Shown here: positions 40,896 through 49,401 of the stretch, piece by piece | Numbering within the stretch: the stretch's first letter is position 1 | How the letters are laid out: every line of letters starts with the position of its first letter | Assembly (NCBI GenBank): GCA_020637215.1 | Contig: JACJWI010000002.1 | Coordinates: 124,001-188,000, forward strand | From: Microthrixaceae bacterium | GTDB taxonomy: Bacteria; Actinomycetota; Acidimicrobiia; Acidimicrobiales; Microtrichaceae | Length of the DNA: 64,000 nucleotides | Direction of reading: 5' to 3' | The notes under the pieces: generated by a model | What the model saw: the letters and a program-made list of their open reading frames with translations, nothing else | What the model was told of the DNA's origin: nothing | Databases searched by the model: none | Program-made: the position numbers and the translations under genes

Positions 40896-40978
40896 GTTCG
40901 CGTGTGGGATCGACCGGTCACGGGTCGTCCTCGCACACGAACGTGAGGTGGCCGTGTTCGCGTGTGAGATCGACCGGT
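40896..40978. repeat. Pair of 23-nt repeats 60 nt apart between convergent genes
   Basis: GTTCGCGTGTG followed by GATCGACCGGT with one variable base occurs at 40896-40918 and 40956-40978. An inverted, shortened copy (CACACGAAC, 40934-40942) lies between them. The second copy ends at the stop of the S51 gene. It may act as a bidirectional terminator or be an intergenic repeat. Confidence 0.75.
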
Positions 40979-41659
40979 TCAGGCCGGCTCGGGGCGCAGC
41001 AGCGACGGCAGATCTGCCAGATCGGCGGGATGGCCGTCGCGGTACACGGTGACGTTGCCGGCCCCCTCGACCCGCCAGGTGCCGTCGGGGGAGTGGATGA
41101 GCGCGGTCGCCTCGTCGATGGCCACCACGGCCAGGCCCGGTCGGGCGAGCTCGACGGTGCGGTGCAGCTTCTCGGGCGACCAGCCGTTGCTGCGGGGGAT
41201 GACGGTCATGGTCTCGATCAGGTCGAGCCCGACGGTGTAGGCCCCGCCGCGGCTGTCGACCATGTGGCTCGACAGCACCGACGCCGCCTCGCCGGACGCG
41301 GCGACGGTCGCTCCGGCGCGCCACGCGCCGACGATGGCGTCGAACAGTGGCGTGTCCTTGAGCACCGAGCGGAGGTGCATCGGCGAGCCGCCGACGACGT
41401 AGACCATCTGCGCGTCGGCGGCCCTCTCGGCCGGGCCCGGCTCGAGCGCCTCGGCGCGTCGGTACACGTCGAGCACCGACACCGCCACGCCCCAGCGGCC
41501 GAACCACGCCCGGGCCCGGTCGACCGCGGCGGCGGGGTTCTCATAGGCCAGGGCTGACGGCAGGACCAGCACCTCGGTCACCCCCGCCACCAGCGCCTCG
41601 TCGAAGGTGCAGCCCTCGGTCCACTCGCGGCCGCCCACCAACGCCAAGGTCCCGGTCAT
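40979..41659 (-). CDS. Peptidase S51 (cyanophycinase/dipeptidase E-like)
   Basis: A 226-aa protein of the S51/class I glutamine amidotransferase-like fold. LALVGGREWTEGC, VYVVGGSPMHLRSVLKDTPLF and AGATVAASGEAASVLSSHM follow the family order, with the Ser of AASGEA as the putative nucleophile although the usual GTSAGA context is altered. DEATALIHSPDG resembles the late Glu/His region. The substrate may be an aspartyl peptide or storage polymer. ATG 41659 has TACCGT 7 nt upstream (41672 to 41667). Confidence 0.8.
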   Translation of the reverse strand: MTGTLALVGGREWTEGCTFDEALVAGVTEVLVLPSALAYENPAAAVDRARAWFGRWGVAVSVLDVYRRAEALEPGPAERAADAQMVYVVGGSPMHLRSVLKDTPLFDAIVGAWRAGATVAASGEAASVLSSHMVDSRGGAYTVGLDLIETMTVIPRSNGWSPEKLHRTVELARPGLAVVAIDEATALIHSPDGTWRVEGAGNVTVYRDGHPADLADLPSLLRPEPA

Positions 41660-41729
41660 GACCACGACGGTACCCGGGACCGGGCACGGCTTGGGCACGC
41701 CCGGTGACCGCTCGGTAGCATCGCCCGCC

Positions 41730-42587
41730 ATGACGATCGAACGTGTGGGGATCCTGGGCTCGGGCATCATGGGGTCGGGCATCGCCGAAGTGGCGGCCAA
41801 GTCCGGCTTCGAGGTGGTGCTCCGCTCCCGCAAGCAGGAGTCGGCCGACGCCATGGTGGCGGCCCTCGAGAAGTCGCTGGCCCGCCAGGTCGAGCGCGGC
41901 AAGCTCGAGCAGGCCACCGCAGACGAGGTCCGGGCACGGGTCACCGCTACGGACCACCTCGGCGCCCTGGTCGACTGCGACCTGGTCATCGAATCGGTCG
42001 TCGAGGACCTGGCGGTCAAGAAGCCGCTGTTCGCGGAGCTCGACTCGGTCGTCAAGGACTCGGCCATCCTGGCCACCAACACCTCCACCCTGCCGGTGGT
42101 CGACATGGCGGTCGCCACCGAGCGCCCGGACCGTGTCTGCGGCGTGCACTTCTTCAACCCGGCGCCGGCCATGGCCCTGGTCGAGATCGTCCGCCCGCTC
42201 ACCGCGTCGGACGAGACGATCGCGGCGGTGACCGAGTTCGCGTCGGCCTGCGGCAAGAACCCGGTGCAGGTCAAGGACCAGGCCGGCTTCATCGTCAACG
42301 CCCTCCTCTTCCCGTACCTCAACAACGCCGTGCGGCTGCTCGAGAACGGCACCGCCACCGCCGAAGACATCGACACCGCGATGAAGGGCGGCTGCAACTT
42401 CCCGATGGGGCCGCTCGCCCTGCTGGACCTGGTCGGCCTCGACACCTCGCTGTCGATCCTCGACGCCCTCTACGACGAGTTCCGCGACCCGAACTACGCC
42501 GCGGTCCCGGTGCTGCGGCGCATGGTGTCGGCCGGTCAGCTCGGACGGAAGTCCGGCGCCGGGTTCTACGACTACAAGAAGGGCTGA
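41730..42587 (+). CDS. 3-hydroxyacyl-CoA (3-hydroxybutyryl-CoA) dehydrogenase
   Basis: A 285-aa NAD(P)-dependent enzyme interconverting acetoacetyl-CoA and 3-hydroxybutyryl-CoA. ILGSGIMGSGIAEVAA is the nucleotide loop, VIESVVEDL and ATNTSTLPV follow, HFFNPAP contains the catalytic His, and FIVNALLFPYLNNAVRLLENG supplies the Asn. The last residues GRKSGAGFYDYKKG are diagnostic. It fits a fatty-acid or ketoacid pathway with the acyl-CoA dehydrogenases in this window. ATG 41730 has TAGCAT 8 nt upstream (41716-41721). Confidence 0.95.
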   Translation: MTIERVGILGSGIMGSGIAEVAAKSGFEVVLRSRKQESADAMVAALEKSLARQVERGKLEQATADEVRARVTATDHLGALVDCDLVIESVVEDLAVKKPLFAELDSVVKDSAILATNTSTLPVVDMAVATERPDRVCGVHFFNPAPAMALVEIVRPLTASDETIAAVTEFASACGKNPVQVKDQAGFIVNALLFPYLNNAVRLLENGTATAEDIDTAMKGGCNFPMGPLALLDLVGLDTSLSILDALYDEFRDPNYAAVPVLRRMVSAGQLGRKSGAGFYDYKKG

Positions 42588-42635
42588 TCCGGGATCGGCG
42601 CTCCGCCCCGGGCCGAGCCACCTCCCAGCCGGTGG

Positions 42636-43286
42636 GTGTTCCCGCCGCTGCACGACGCGGACCCCGACGGGCCCGTCGTGCTCGGCGGTGACCTGGAACC
42701 GGGCACCCTGCTGGCCGCGTACCGTTCCGGTCTGTTCCCCATGCCGATCGGCCGGCGCCGACTCGGCTGGTGGTCACCGGACCCCCGGGGCGTCATCCCC
42801 GTCGGCCCTCGAGCGGTCGCCGCGGGCACCGCGCTGCACGTCAGCCGGTCGCTGCGGCGCTCGCTCCGACGCTTCACCGCGACGGTCGACGCCGACTTCG
42901 AGGCGGTCATGCGCGCCTGCGGCGACCCCCGCCGTCCGCACGGCTGGATCGACGAGAAATTCGTGGGCGCGTACACCGAGCTCCACCGCCGGGGCTGGGC
43001 GCACTCGGTCGAGGTGTGGGAGGACGACCAGCTCGTCGGCGGGGTCTACGGCGTGTCGATCGGGGCGTTCTTCGCCGGCGAGTCGATGTTCCACCGGGCC
43101 ACCGACGCGTCCAAGGCCGCCCTGGTGCACCTGACCGACCGGTTCGCCCACGTCGAGCACGCCCTGTTCGACGTGCAGTGGCTGACGCCGCACCTGGCGT
43201 CGTTGGGCGCCGTCGAGATCCCCCGGTCGGAATACCTCACCCGGTTGGCGTCGGCGGTGTCCCGGCCCGTCGACCCGTTCAGCTGA
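42636..43286 (+). CDS. aat: Leucyl/phenylalanyl-tRNA-protein transferase
   Basis: A 216-aa enzyme adding Leu or Phe to N-terminal Arg/Lys of proteins to mark them for ClpAP/ClpS. It has GGDLEPGTLLAAYRSGLFPM, WWSPDPRGVI, GTALHVSRSLRR and YGVSIGAFFAGESMFHR, all typical. GTG 42636 opens VFPPLHDAD, where family homology normally begins; it lies 48 nt after the preceding stop in the same frame. Relatively rare in actinobacteria. Confidence 0.93.
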   Translation: MFPPLHDADPDGPVVLGGDLEPGTLLAAYRSGLFPMPIGRRRLGWWSPDPRGVIPVGPRAVAAGTALHVSRSLRRSLRRFTATVDADFEAVMRACGDPRRPHGWIDEKFVGAYTELHRRGWAHSVEVWEDDQLVGGVYGVSIGAFFAGESMFHRATDASKAALVHLTDRFAHVEHALFDVQWLTPHLASLGAVEIPRSEYLTRLASAVSRPVDPFS

Positions 43287-43297
43287 CCGGGGTCCGC

Positions 43298-44428
43298 TCA
43301 GGCCGACGGTGCAGCCGCCGCAGCCCGACCCAGCCGCTTGTTCTGCTGGACCCGCCAGATCAGGAACGTGACGATGCCGATCACCACCTGGGGGATGAAC
43401 GTGGCGGCCCGCCACAGCAGGTTGGCGGCCAGCGCCTGGTCCTTGTCCATGCCGAACGCCGACATCAGTCCGACCAGCGCGGCGTCGACGGTGCCGAGCC
43501 CCCCGGGCGTGATGGGGATGAAGCCGGCCAGCCGGGCGAGCGAGAACGCCGCGAACAGCTCGAGCAGGTTGATGCCGGTGCTCTTGCCGCCCAACCCGTA
43601 CACCGCCACGGCCAGGACGGCGAACTGCGACAGCTGCTGGCCGAAGTTGGTGACGGTCAGCCGGATCCACCGGTCGTGGACGACGTCGACGGTCTGGTCC
43701 CGGAAGCGCAACGCCCCCGCCGTCAGCGGACCGTCCTCGCCCGCCGCGGGAGCCGATCGAGGCCGGAGCCGGGCGAGCAGCGCGTCCCCCCAGCCTCCCA
43801 GACGGCGGGCCCAGCCCTCGCTGCGGAGGATCAACGCCAGGCCCCCGACCATCACGCCGAGGGCCACCAGTGACAGGACCGCTCCCAGGAGCGCGCCGCT
43901 GGTCGCCTCGTCGGACAGCACCAGGGCGAGCAGGCCGAGCGCGGGAAGCGCCAGGGTGACCATCAGGTTCCACACGCTGGTCACGCCGATGGCCGAGGTC
44001 GACACCGCCGGGTCGATCCCGTAGCCGTTGAGCATGGCGTACTGGACGCCCAGCCCGAACGCGCCGCCGGCCGGGACGGCGTTGGAGATCATGAACGACG
44101 TCTGGCGCACGATGAAGGCCCGCCCGTAGGCCAGGCCGGGAAGGGCGGCCTGGTAGGGGAAGACGTAGATGAGGATGTTCGCGACGGTCGCCAGGGCGAA
44201 CAGGGCCAGCGAGCTGGCCGACATCTCCTGGATCGACTCCCACGCCTCGCCGTAGTTGGCGAACTTGGGGAAGATCCCGAAGAACACGATGACCAGCACC
44301 ACCAGGGTGACCAGTCCCGCGATGACCTGCTTGCGCCGCGACGGCCGGGTCGGCCCCGCCGACGCCGACTGGTCGGCGGCGGGCCCACCCGCCGGTTCGG
44401 TGCCGACGGGTGAGGGTGGATCGGTCAC
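43298..44428 (-). CDS. Flippase-like membrane protein (LPG synthase TM / UPF0104)
   Basis: A 376-aa protein with a Pro/Ser-rich head (1-33) and about eight membrane helices, similar to the membrane domain of MprF. RQTSFMISNAVPAGGAFGLG, and later IPITPGGLGTVDAALVG, are the family signatures. Such proteins move or modify lipids; no soluble catalytic domain is attached. GTG 44428 has TAGCGT 8 nt upstream (44442 to 44437). Confidence 0.85.
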   Translation of the reverse strand: MTDPPSPVGTEPAGGPAADQSASAGPTRPSRRKQVIAGLVTLVVLVIVFFGIFPKFANYGEAWESIQEMSASSLALFALATVANILIYVFPYQAALPGLAYGRAFIVRQTSFMISNAVPAGGAFGLGVQYAMLNGYGIDPAVSTSAIGVTSVWNLMVTLALPALGLLALVLSDEATSGALLGAVLSLVALGVMVGGLALILRSEGWARRLGGWGDALLARLRPRSAPAAGEDGPLTAGALRFRDQTVDVVHDRWIRLTVTNFGQQLSQFAVLAVAVYGLGGKSTGINLLELFAAFSLARLAGFIPITPGGLGTVDAALVGLMSAFGMDKDQALAANLLWRAATFIPQVVIGIVTFLIWRVQQNKRLGRAAAAAPSA

Positions 44429-44515
44429 GTCGGCCCACGCTATCGGCAGACACCGCCCGTGACGCGGCTCGGCGTCGCCGACGGACCCGGCCGCTGAGGC
44501 ACAGCGACGGCGTCG

Positions 44516-45853
44516 TCAGGCGTTCTTCGGCAACTCCGAGAACGGCAGGGTCTTGTCGTTGTTGGGCTCCTTGGGCAGCCCGAGCACCCGCTCGCCGATG
44601 ATGTTGCGCTGGATCTGGTCGGTCCCGCCGTAGATCGACGGCCCCTGCGCCCACAGCGATACCCAGGTGACCAGGTTGAGGAACGGGTTGCCGGTGGCGT
44701 CCTCGATCGCGGCCTTGTCGGCGTCCTCGTAGGCGTGGAGCGTCCCGGCCGGACCGACGATGCGCAGGCCGAGGTCGCGGATCAGGCGCATCATGTCGCT
44801 CATCGCCAGCTTGGAGATGTTGGGCATGCCGGGGATGTCCCCGCCGGCCTGCTTGGCCGCCTTGAGCCGCAGGTTGTTGTACCGGCCGAGCTCGCCGAGG
44901 GTGTGGAGCCGGACCAGGTCCTGGCGGACGGTCGGGTCGTCGAGAGCGCCGTTGCTGCGGGCCAGGTCCTGGAGCATCTTGGGCATGGAGCCGAGCATGC
45001 CGATGGCCCCGCCCCCGCCCTTGCGGGCCCCGCTCTTCTTGGGGGCGAAGTCCCCGGCGCGGGCCCCGAGCTGGTCGGCGACGCTGCCCGGCGACACCGA
45101 GGTGGCCGCGCCCGACCCGCCACCGGAGCCGAGTCCGGCCCGCTCGTGCATGAGGGTCGTGTTGGTGACGGCCCACCCGTTGTTGCGGTCGCCGATGATC
45201 GCATCGGCTCGGACGTGGGCGTCGGTCAGGAACACCTCGTTGAACATGGCGTGGCCGGTCATCTCCTTCAGGCCCCGCACCTCGACGCCCGGCTGGTGCA
45301 TGTCGAAGGCGAACCAGGTGATCCCCTGGTGCTTGGGGACGTCGGGGTCGGTGCGGGCGATCAGCATGCCCATGTCGGCGGTGTGACCGAGCGAGGTCCA
45401 GACCTTCTGGCCGTTCACGACGTACTCGTCGCCGTCCTCGACGGCCCGCGTGGTGAGCCCGGCCAGGTCCGAACCGGCACCGGGTTCGCTGAACAGCTGG
45501 CACCAGGCGTCGACGCCGGTGACGATGCGCCGGACGTAGTGGTCGATCTGGGCCTGGGTGCCGTGGGTGGCGATGGTCGGCGCGGCGAGCAGCAGTCCCA
45601 GTCCGCCGGGCGCCCCCAGTGCGCCGTGCTCGGCGATCGCGGCCTGTGCCCGCACGCTGTCGTTGCGGCTGAGCCCCTTGCCGTAGGCGTGGGTCGGAAG
45701 TCCCGGCGCCGCCCAACCCGACAGCCCGAGCCGCTCCCACCACTCGCCGACGGTGAGCTCCGGGTCCCAGTTCTGATCCAGCCAGGCCTGGAGCTCCTCG
45801 AGGATCTCGTCGGAGGTGCCGGCGTCGGACTGATCGGTCGAGGTGTCGGTCAT
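44516..45853 (-). CDS. Acyl-CoA dehydrogenase (FadE-like)
   Basis: A 445-aa flavoprotein. WCQLFSEPGAGSDLAGL and NGQKVWTSLGHTADMG bind FAD and substrate. The C-terminus SIYGGTDQIQRNIIGERVL lacks the Glu at the classical position, as in actinobacterial FadE enzymes that place the base elsewhere or work as heteromers. A Gly/Lys-rich insertion around residues 250-300 is unusual. GGGAG precedes ATG 45853 by 7 nt. It diverges from the alcohol dehydrogenase gene across a 161-nt region with a 16-nt palindrome. Confidence 0.9.
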   Translation of the reverse strand: MTDTSTDQSDAGTSDEILEELQAWLDQNWDPELTVGEWWERLGLSGWAAPGLPTHAYGKGLSRNDSVRAQAAIAEHGALGAPGGLGLLLAAPTIATHGTQAQIDHYVRRIVTGVDAWCQLFSEPGAGSDLAGLTTRAVEDGDEYVVNGQKVWTSLGHTADMGMLIARTDPDVPKHQGITWFAFDMHQPGVEVRGLKEMTGHAMFNEVFLTDAHVRADAIIGDRNNGWAVTNTTLMHERAGLGSGGGSGAATSVSPGSVADQLGARAGDFAPKKSGARKGGGGAIGMLGSMPKMLQDLARSNGALDDPTVRQDLVRLHTLGELGRYNNLRLKAAKQAGGDIPGMPNISKLAMSDMMRLIRDLGLRIVGPAGTLHAYEDADKAAIEDATGNPFLNLVTWVSLWAQGPSIYGGTDQIQRNIIGERVLGLPKEPNNDKTLPFSELPKNA

Positions 45854-45964
45854 GGTCGTGCTCCCGGAAGTCGCGGTCGGCCCGGCCCGCGCCGGACGTC
45901 TTGTCCCGGGGTTCCCCCTCCCACCCCCGGCGACCGACAGCATGTCACGGTCGCGACCCTGTTG

Positions 45965-45980
45965 TTGACCGACCGGTCAA
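45965..45980. promoter_or_regulatory. 16-nt palindrome between acyl-CoA and alcohol dehydrogenase genes
   Basis: TTGACCG-AC-CGGTCAA has perfect 7-bp arms and lies about 35 nt upstream of the alcohol dehydrogenase start. It is the size and symmetry of a TetR-family operator, but no regulator gene lies in the window. Confidence 0.6.
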
Positions 45981-46014
45981 GTTGCGGTTGCGAGGGTGGG
46001 TAGGGTGCTCGGCC

Positions 46015-47127
46015 ATGGAGACCAGAGCCGCCATCCTGTGGGAGCCCAACACGCCGTGGAGCGTCGAGACGATCACCCTCGACCCGCCCCGCGCCGGCGA
46101 GGTCCTGGTCGAGATGGTCGCGTCGGGGATGTGCCACTCCGACGACCACGCCCGCACCGGCGACCTGCCGGCGATCACCCCGCTGATCGGCGGCCACGAG
46201 GGTTCTGGAGTGGTGCTCGAGGTGGGGCCGGGCGTGACCCGGGTCGCCCCCGGCGACCACGTCGTGTTCAGCTTCGTGCCCGCCTGCGGGCACTGCCCGT
46301 CGTGCGCGGACGGGCACTCCAACCTGTGCGACAACGGTGCGGCCCTGCTCGTCGGCGCCCAGCTCGACGGCACGACCCGGCACCACTCCGCGGACGGCAC
46401 CGACCTGTGGACCATGGTGTGCCTGGGCACCTTCGGCGAGCACACGGTGGTCAACGAGATGTCCTGCGTGAAGATCGACGACGACATCCCCCTCGAGCTC
46501 GCCTGCCTGGTCGGGTGCGGCGTGACCACCGGCTGGGGGTCGTCGGTGTACGCGGCTGAGGTCGGCCCGGGCGAGAACGTCGCGGTGATCGGCGTGGGCG
46601 GCATCGGCATGGCCGCGGTGCAGGGCGCCCGTCTGGCCGGCGCCCGTCAGATCGTCGCCGTCGACCCGGTCGAGTTCAAGCGGGAGCAGGCGCTGAAGAT
46701 GGGGGCCACCCACACCGCCTCCAGCATCGGAGAGGCGTTCGAGCTGATCCAGGAGATCACCTGGGGTCGGATGTGCGACAAGGTCATCTGCGCGATGGGC
46801 GTCGGCGAGGGTCAGCAGATCGCACCGATCATGACGCTGTGCGCCAAGCGCGGTCGGGTCGTGGTCACCAACATCCACCCCGCCGAGGAGACGAGCATCG
46901 ACATCTCGCTGTGCGACCTGACGCTGATGGAGAAGCAGCTGGTCGGGACCATCTTCGGATCCGCCAACCCCAACTCCGACATCCCCCGGCTGATGCACCT
47001 GTACCGAAATGGCCAGCTGGACCTGGCCGGGATGGTGACCCGCGAGTACGCGCTCGACGACATCAACCAGGGCTTCGACGACATGCTCGGCGGCCGCAAC
47101 ATCCGTGGGGTGCTCCGCTACCGGTGA
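46015..47127 (+). CDS. NDMA-type zinc alcohol dehydrogenase (mycofactocin-associated family)
   Basis: A 370-aa medium-chain zinc dehydrogenase. The catalytic zinc set starts with Cys40 and His61-Glu62 (GGHEGSG), and the structural zinc site is Cys91, Cys94, Cys97, Cys105. The coenzyme loop is IGVGGIGMAAVQGA. The N-terminus (AAILWEPNTPWSVE) and SFVPACGHCPSC match the Rxyl_3153-type family whose members keep NAD bound and depend on mycofactocin. The mycofactocin genes are not in this window. ATG 46015 has TAGGGT 8 nt upstream (46001-46006), and a palindrome lies just above. Confidence 0.9.
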   Translation: METRAAILWEPNTPWSVETITLDPPRAGEVLVEMVASGMCHSDDHARTGDLPAITPLIGGHEGSGVVLEVGPGVTRVAPGDHVVFSFVPACGHCPSCADGHSNLCDNGAALLVGAQLDGTTRHHSADGTDLWTMVCLGTFGEHTVVNEMSCVKIDDDIPLELACLVGCGVTTGWGSSVYAAEVGPGENVAVIGVGGIGMAAVQGARLAGARQIVAVDPVEFKREQALKMGATHTASSIGEAFELIQEITWGRMCDKVICAMGVGEGQQIAPIMTLCAKRGRVVVTNIHPAEETSIDISLCDLTLMEKQLVGTIFGSANPNSDIPRLMHLYRNGQLDLAGMVTREYALDDINQGFDDMLGGRNIRGVLRYR

Positions 47128-47130
47128 GGG

Positions 47131-47173
47131 ATACCCCCAGGGGTACTTGACGTCATACCCCTCGGGGTACCAT
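47131..47173 (+). promoter_or_regulatory. Twin CsoR/CstR-like operators and promoter of the MMPL gene
   Basis: ATACCCCCAGGGGTA (47131-47145) and ATACCCCTCGGGGTA (47155-47169) are two 14-bp TACCCC-N2-GGGGTA palindromes with 24-nt centre spacing. TTGACG (47147-47152) lies between them and TACCAT (47168-47173) overlaps the end of the second. Repressor binding would therefore block a -35/-10 pair with a 15-16 nt spacer. The pattern resembles operators of the copper/persulfide CsoR-CstR family. Confidence 0.65.
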
Positions 47174-47184
47174 CATGGACGGCC

Positions 47185-49365
47185 ATGACCGTCACGGAGC
47201 ACATCGCCGACACACTCGTCCGGGGCTCGGGCGACGGACCGCCAGCCGGTCGACCGCCGTTGTTCGGTCGACTCGCCCGGTTCTCGGTCCGTCGGCGCCG
47301 CTGGGTGATCGCCGTGTGGCTCGTGGTCGTGCTCGCGGCGGCTCCGCTCGCCCTCACGCTCACCAGCGGCCTGTCCGGCGCCGGCTGGGAAGCCCAGGGC
47401 TCGGTGGCGAACCAGGTGCGCGACGAGCTGAGGGCCGACTTCCCCGAGCTCGGCGCCGAGTCCGCGATCGTCGTGTACCGCCAGGAGCAGCCGATCGTGT
47501 CGGACCCGTCAGGGTTGATCGCGGTCGTCGACCAGCTCCGGGGCGCCCCCGGCACGGCCTCGGTGCAGGACCCTCTCCAGCTGCCTCCCGAGGCGGGGAT
47601 GATCTCCCCCGACGGCACCACGGCGATGGTCCCGGTCCACCTCACCGGCGACGAGGATGCGGATCTGCCCGAGAGCGCGGCCCGCGTGATCGACCACGTG
47701 GCCGGCATCGAGGTCCCGGACGGCGCCCGTATCGAGGTGACCGGCGAGTGGCCCGTGTGGTCGGACTTCAACGCCTCGAACGAGGAGGCCCTCCACAAGG
47801 CCGAGCTGCTGTCCGGGCTGCCGACGATCATCCTGCTGCTCGTGGCCTTCGGCTCCGCGGTCGCCGCCGGGCTCCCGCTCATCCTGGCCGTGGCCGGCAT
47901 CGCGGTGGGCTTCGCGTCGCTGCGCCTGTTCGGCATGGTCACGCCGCTGTCGGTGTGGTCCATGAACTTCTCGATGATGATCGGCCTCGCCGTCGGCATC
48001 GACTACAGCCTCTTCATCGTCTCCCGCTACCGGGAGGAGCGTGAGGACGGCCACGACGCCGAGCACGCCATGGCCAACACGCTGACGACGGCGGGCAAGG
48101 CGGTGTTCCTGTCGGCGCTCACCGTCGTCCTGTCGCTCGCCGCGGTGTTCCTCGTCCCGGTGATGGTGTTCCGTTCGATGGCGCTCGGGATGATCCTGGC
48201 CGTCATCGCGGTCGCGCTCGCCTCGCTGACCCTGCTTCCCGCCGTGCTCGCCGCCATGGGGGACCGGGTGCTGGTGTCCCGGGGCCACGACGATCCCGAC
48301 CGCGCCGCGGAGGGTCGTTGGACCCGCTGGACCCAGGGGGCGCTGCGTCGACCCCGGATCACCCTTGCGGCGGGACTCGTGCTCCTCCTCGCCCTCGCCG
48401 CGCCCGCCATCGGGATGCGCCTCGGCATGCCCGGCGCCCGGGTGGTCGACGAGGGTCGCTCCAGCCGTGACGGCTACGAGATGGTCGTCTCCGCGTTCGG
48501 CCCGGGAGCTGCCGCTCCGGTGTTCATCACCGTGGCCGCCGCCGACTCCCAGGCGGTGCTCGACGTCGCCGCGGCCGACCCCGGTGCCGCGGCGGCATCG
48601 ATCGTCGCCCGACCCGCCGAGTCCGGTCGGACCGTGGTGCGGGTGATCCCGACCACCGCGGTCGACTCCGCTGAGACGACCGAACTGGTGTCGCGGTTGC
48701 GAGCCGACGTGGCCGAGGTCGCCCCCGGTGCCCTCGTCGGCGGGCCGGCCGCCCAGAACCACGACCTGACCGACGTCCTCACGGGCCGGGCGCCGCTCGC
48801 CATCGGCGTCATCATGGTGGTGGCGTTCCTGCTCCTCCTCGTCGTGTTCCGCAGCCTGACGATCGCGCTGTTCTCGATCGTGCTGAACCTGATCAGCGTG
48901 GCCGCTGCGTTCGGGTTCGCGACCATCGTTTTCCAGCACGGGATCGGCGCCGGACTCATCGGCATCGAGCACCAGGGCTTCGTCGACGCCTGGGCCCCGC
49001 TGTTCTTCTTCGCTCTGCTGTTCGGTCTCTCGATGGACTACCAGCTGTTCCTGCTCGCCGCGATCCGTGAGCGCTACGAGCACACCGGCGACACCGCGAC
49101 TGCGGTCCGCGAGGGCATCGCCCGGACCGGGCGGCCGATCACCAACGCCGCCCTCATCATGATCGTGGTCTTCATCGCCTTCGGCGTCACCGGACCGATC
49201 CCGCCCACCGAGCTGGGCGTCACCCTGGCCCTGGCCGTCCTGCTCGATGCCACCATCGTCCGGATGATGCTGGTGCCGTCGATCATGGGCCTGCTCGGCG
49301 AGCGCAACTGGTGGCTCCCCCGCTGGATGGGGAAGCGGCTGCCCATCGTCCGCTTCGACCACTGA
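47185..49365 (+). CDS. MMPL-family RND exporter
   Basis: A 726-aa inner-membrane transporter of the MMPL group. The first helix follows RRRRWVIAVWLVVVLAAAP. Two repeats carry the proton-relay Asp-Tyr pairs, GLAVGIDYSLFIVSRYREE and FGLSMDYQLFLLAAIRERYE. Each half has a periplasmic loop and about six helices. Substrates are usually lipids, siderophores or toxic compounds. ATG 47185 has little leader if TACCAT (47168-47173) is the -10. Twin CsoR/CstR-like palindromes suggest induction by copper or reactive sulfur. Confidence 0.92.
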   Translation: MTVTEHIADTLVRGSGDGPPAGRPPLFGRLARFSVRRRRWVIAVWLVVVLAAAPLALTLTSGLSGAGWEAQGSVANQVRDELRADFPELGAESAIVVYRQEQPIVSDPSGLIAVVDQLRGAPGTASVQDPLQLPPEAGMISPDGTTAMVPVHLTGDEDADLPESAARVIDHVAGIEVPDGARIEVTGEWPVWSDFNASNEEALHKAELLSGLPTIILLLVAFGSAVAAGLPLILAVAGIAVGFASLRLFGMVTPLSVWSMNFSMMIGLAVGIDYSLFIVSRYREEREDGHDAEHAMANTLTTAGKAVFLSALTVVLSLAAVFLVPVMVFRSMALGMILAVIAVALASLTLLPAVLAAMGDRVLVSRGHDDPDRAAEGRWTRWTQGALRRPRITLAAGLVLLLALAAPAIGMRLGMPGARVVDEGRSSRDGYEMVVSAFGPGAAAPVFITVAAADSQAVLDVAAADPGAAAASIVARPAESGRTVVRVIPTTAVDSAETTELVSRLRADVAEVAPGALVGGPAAQNHDLTDVLTGRAPLAIGVIMVVAFLLLLVVFRSLTIALFSIVLNLISVAAAFGFATIVFQHGIGAGLIGIEHQGFVDAWAPLFFFALLFGLSMDYQLFLLAAIRERYEHTGDTATAVREGIARTGRPITNAALIMIVVFIAFGVTGPIPPTELGVTLALAVLLDATIVRMMLVPSIMGLLGERNWWLPRWMGKRLPIVRFDH

Positions 49366-49401
49366 CGGCACGACGCTCCCTCGGCTGTTCGGGCTCGGGG
49401 C

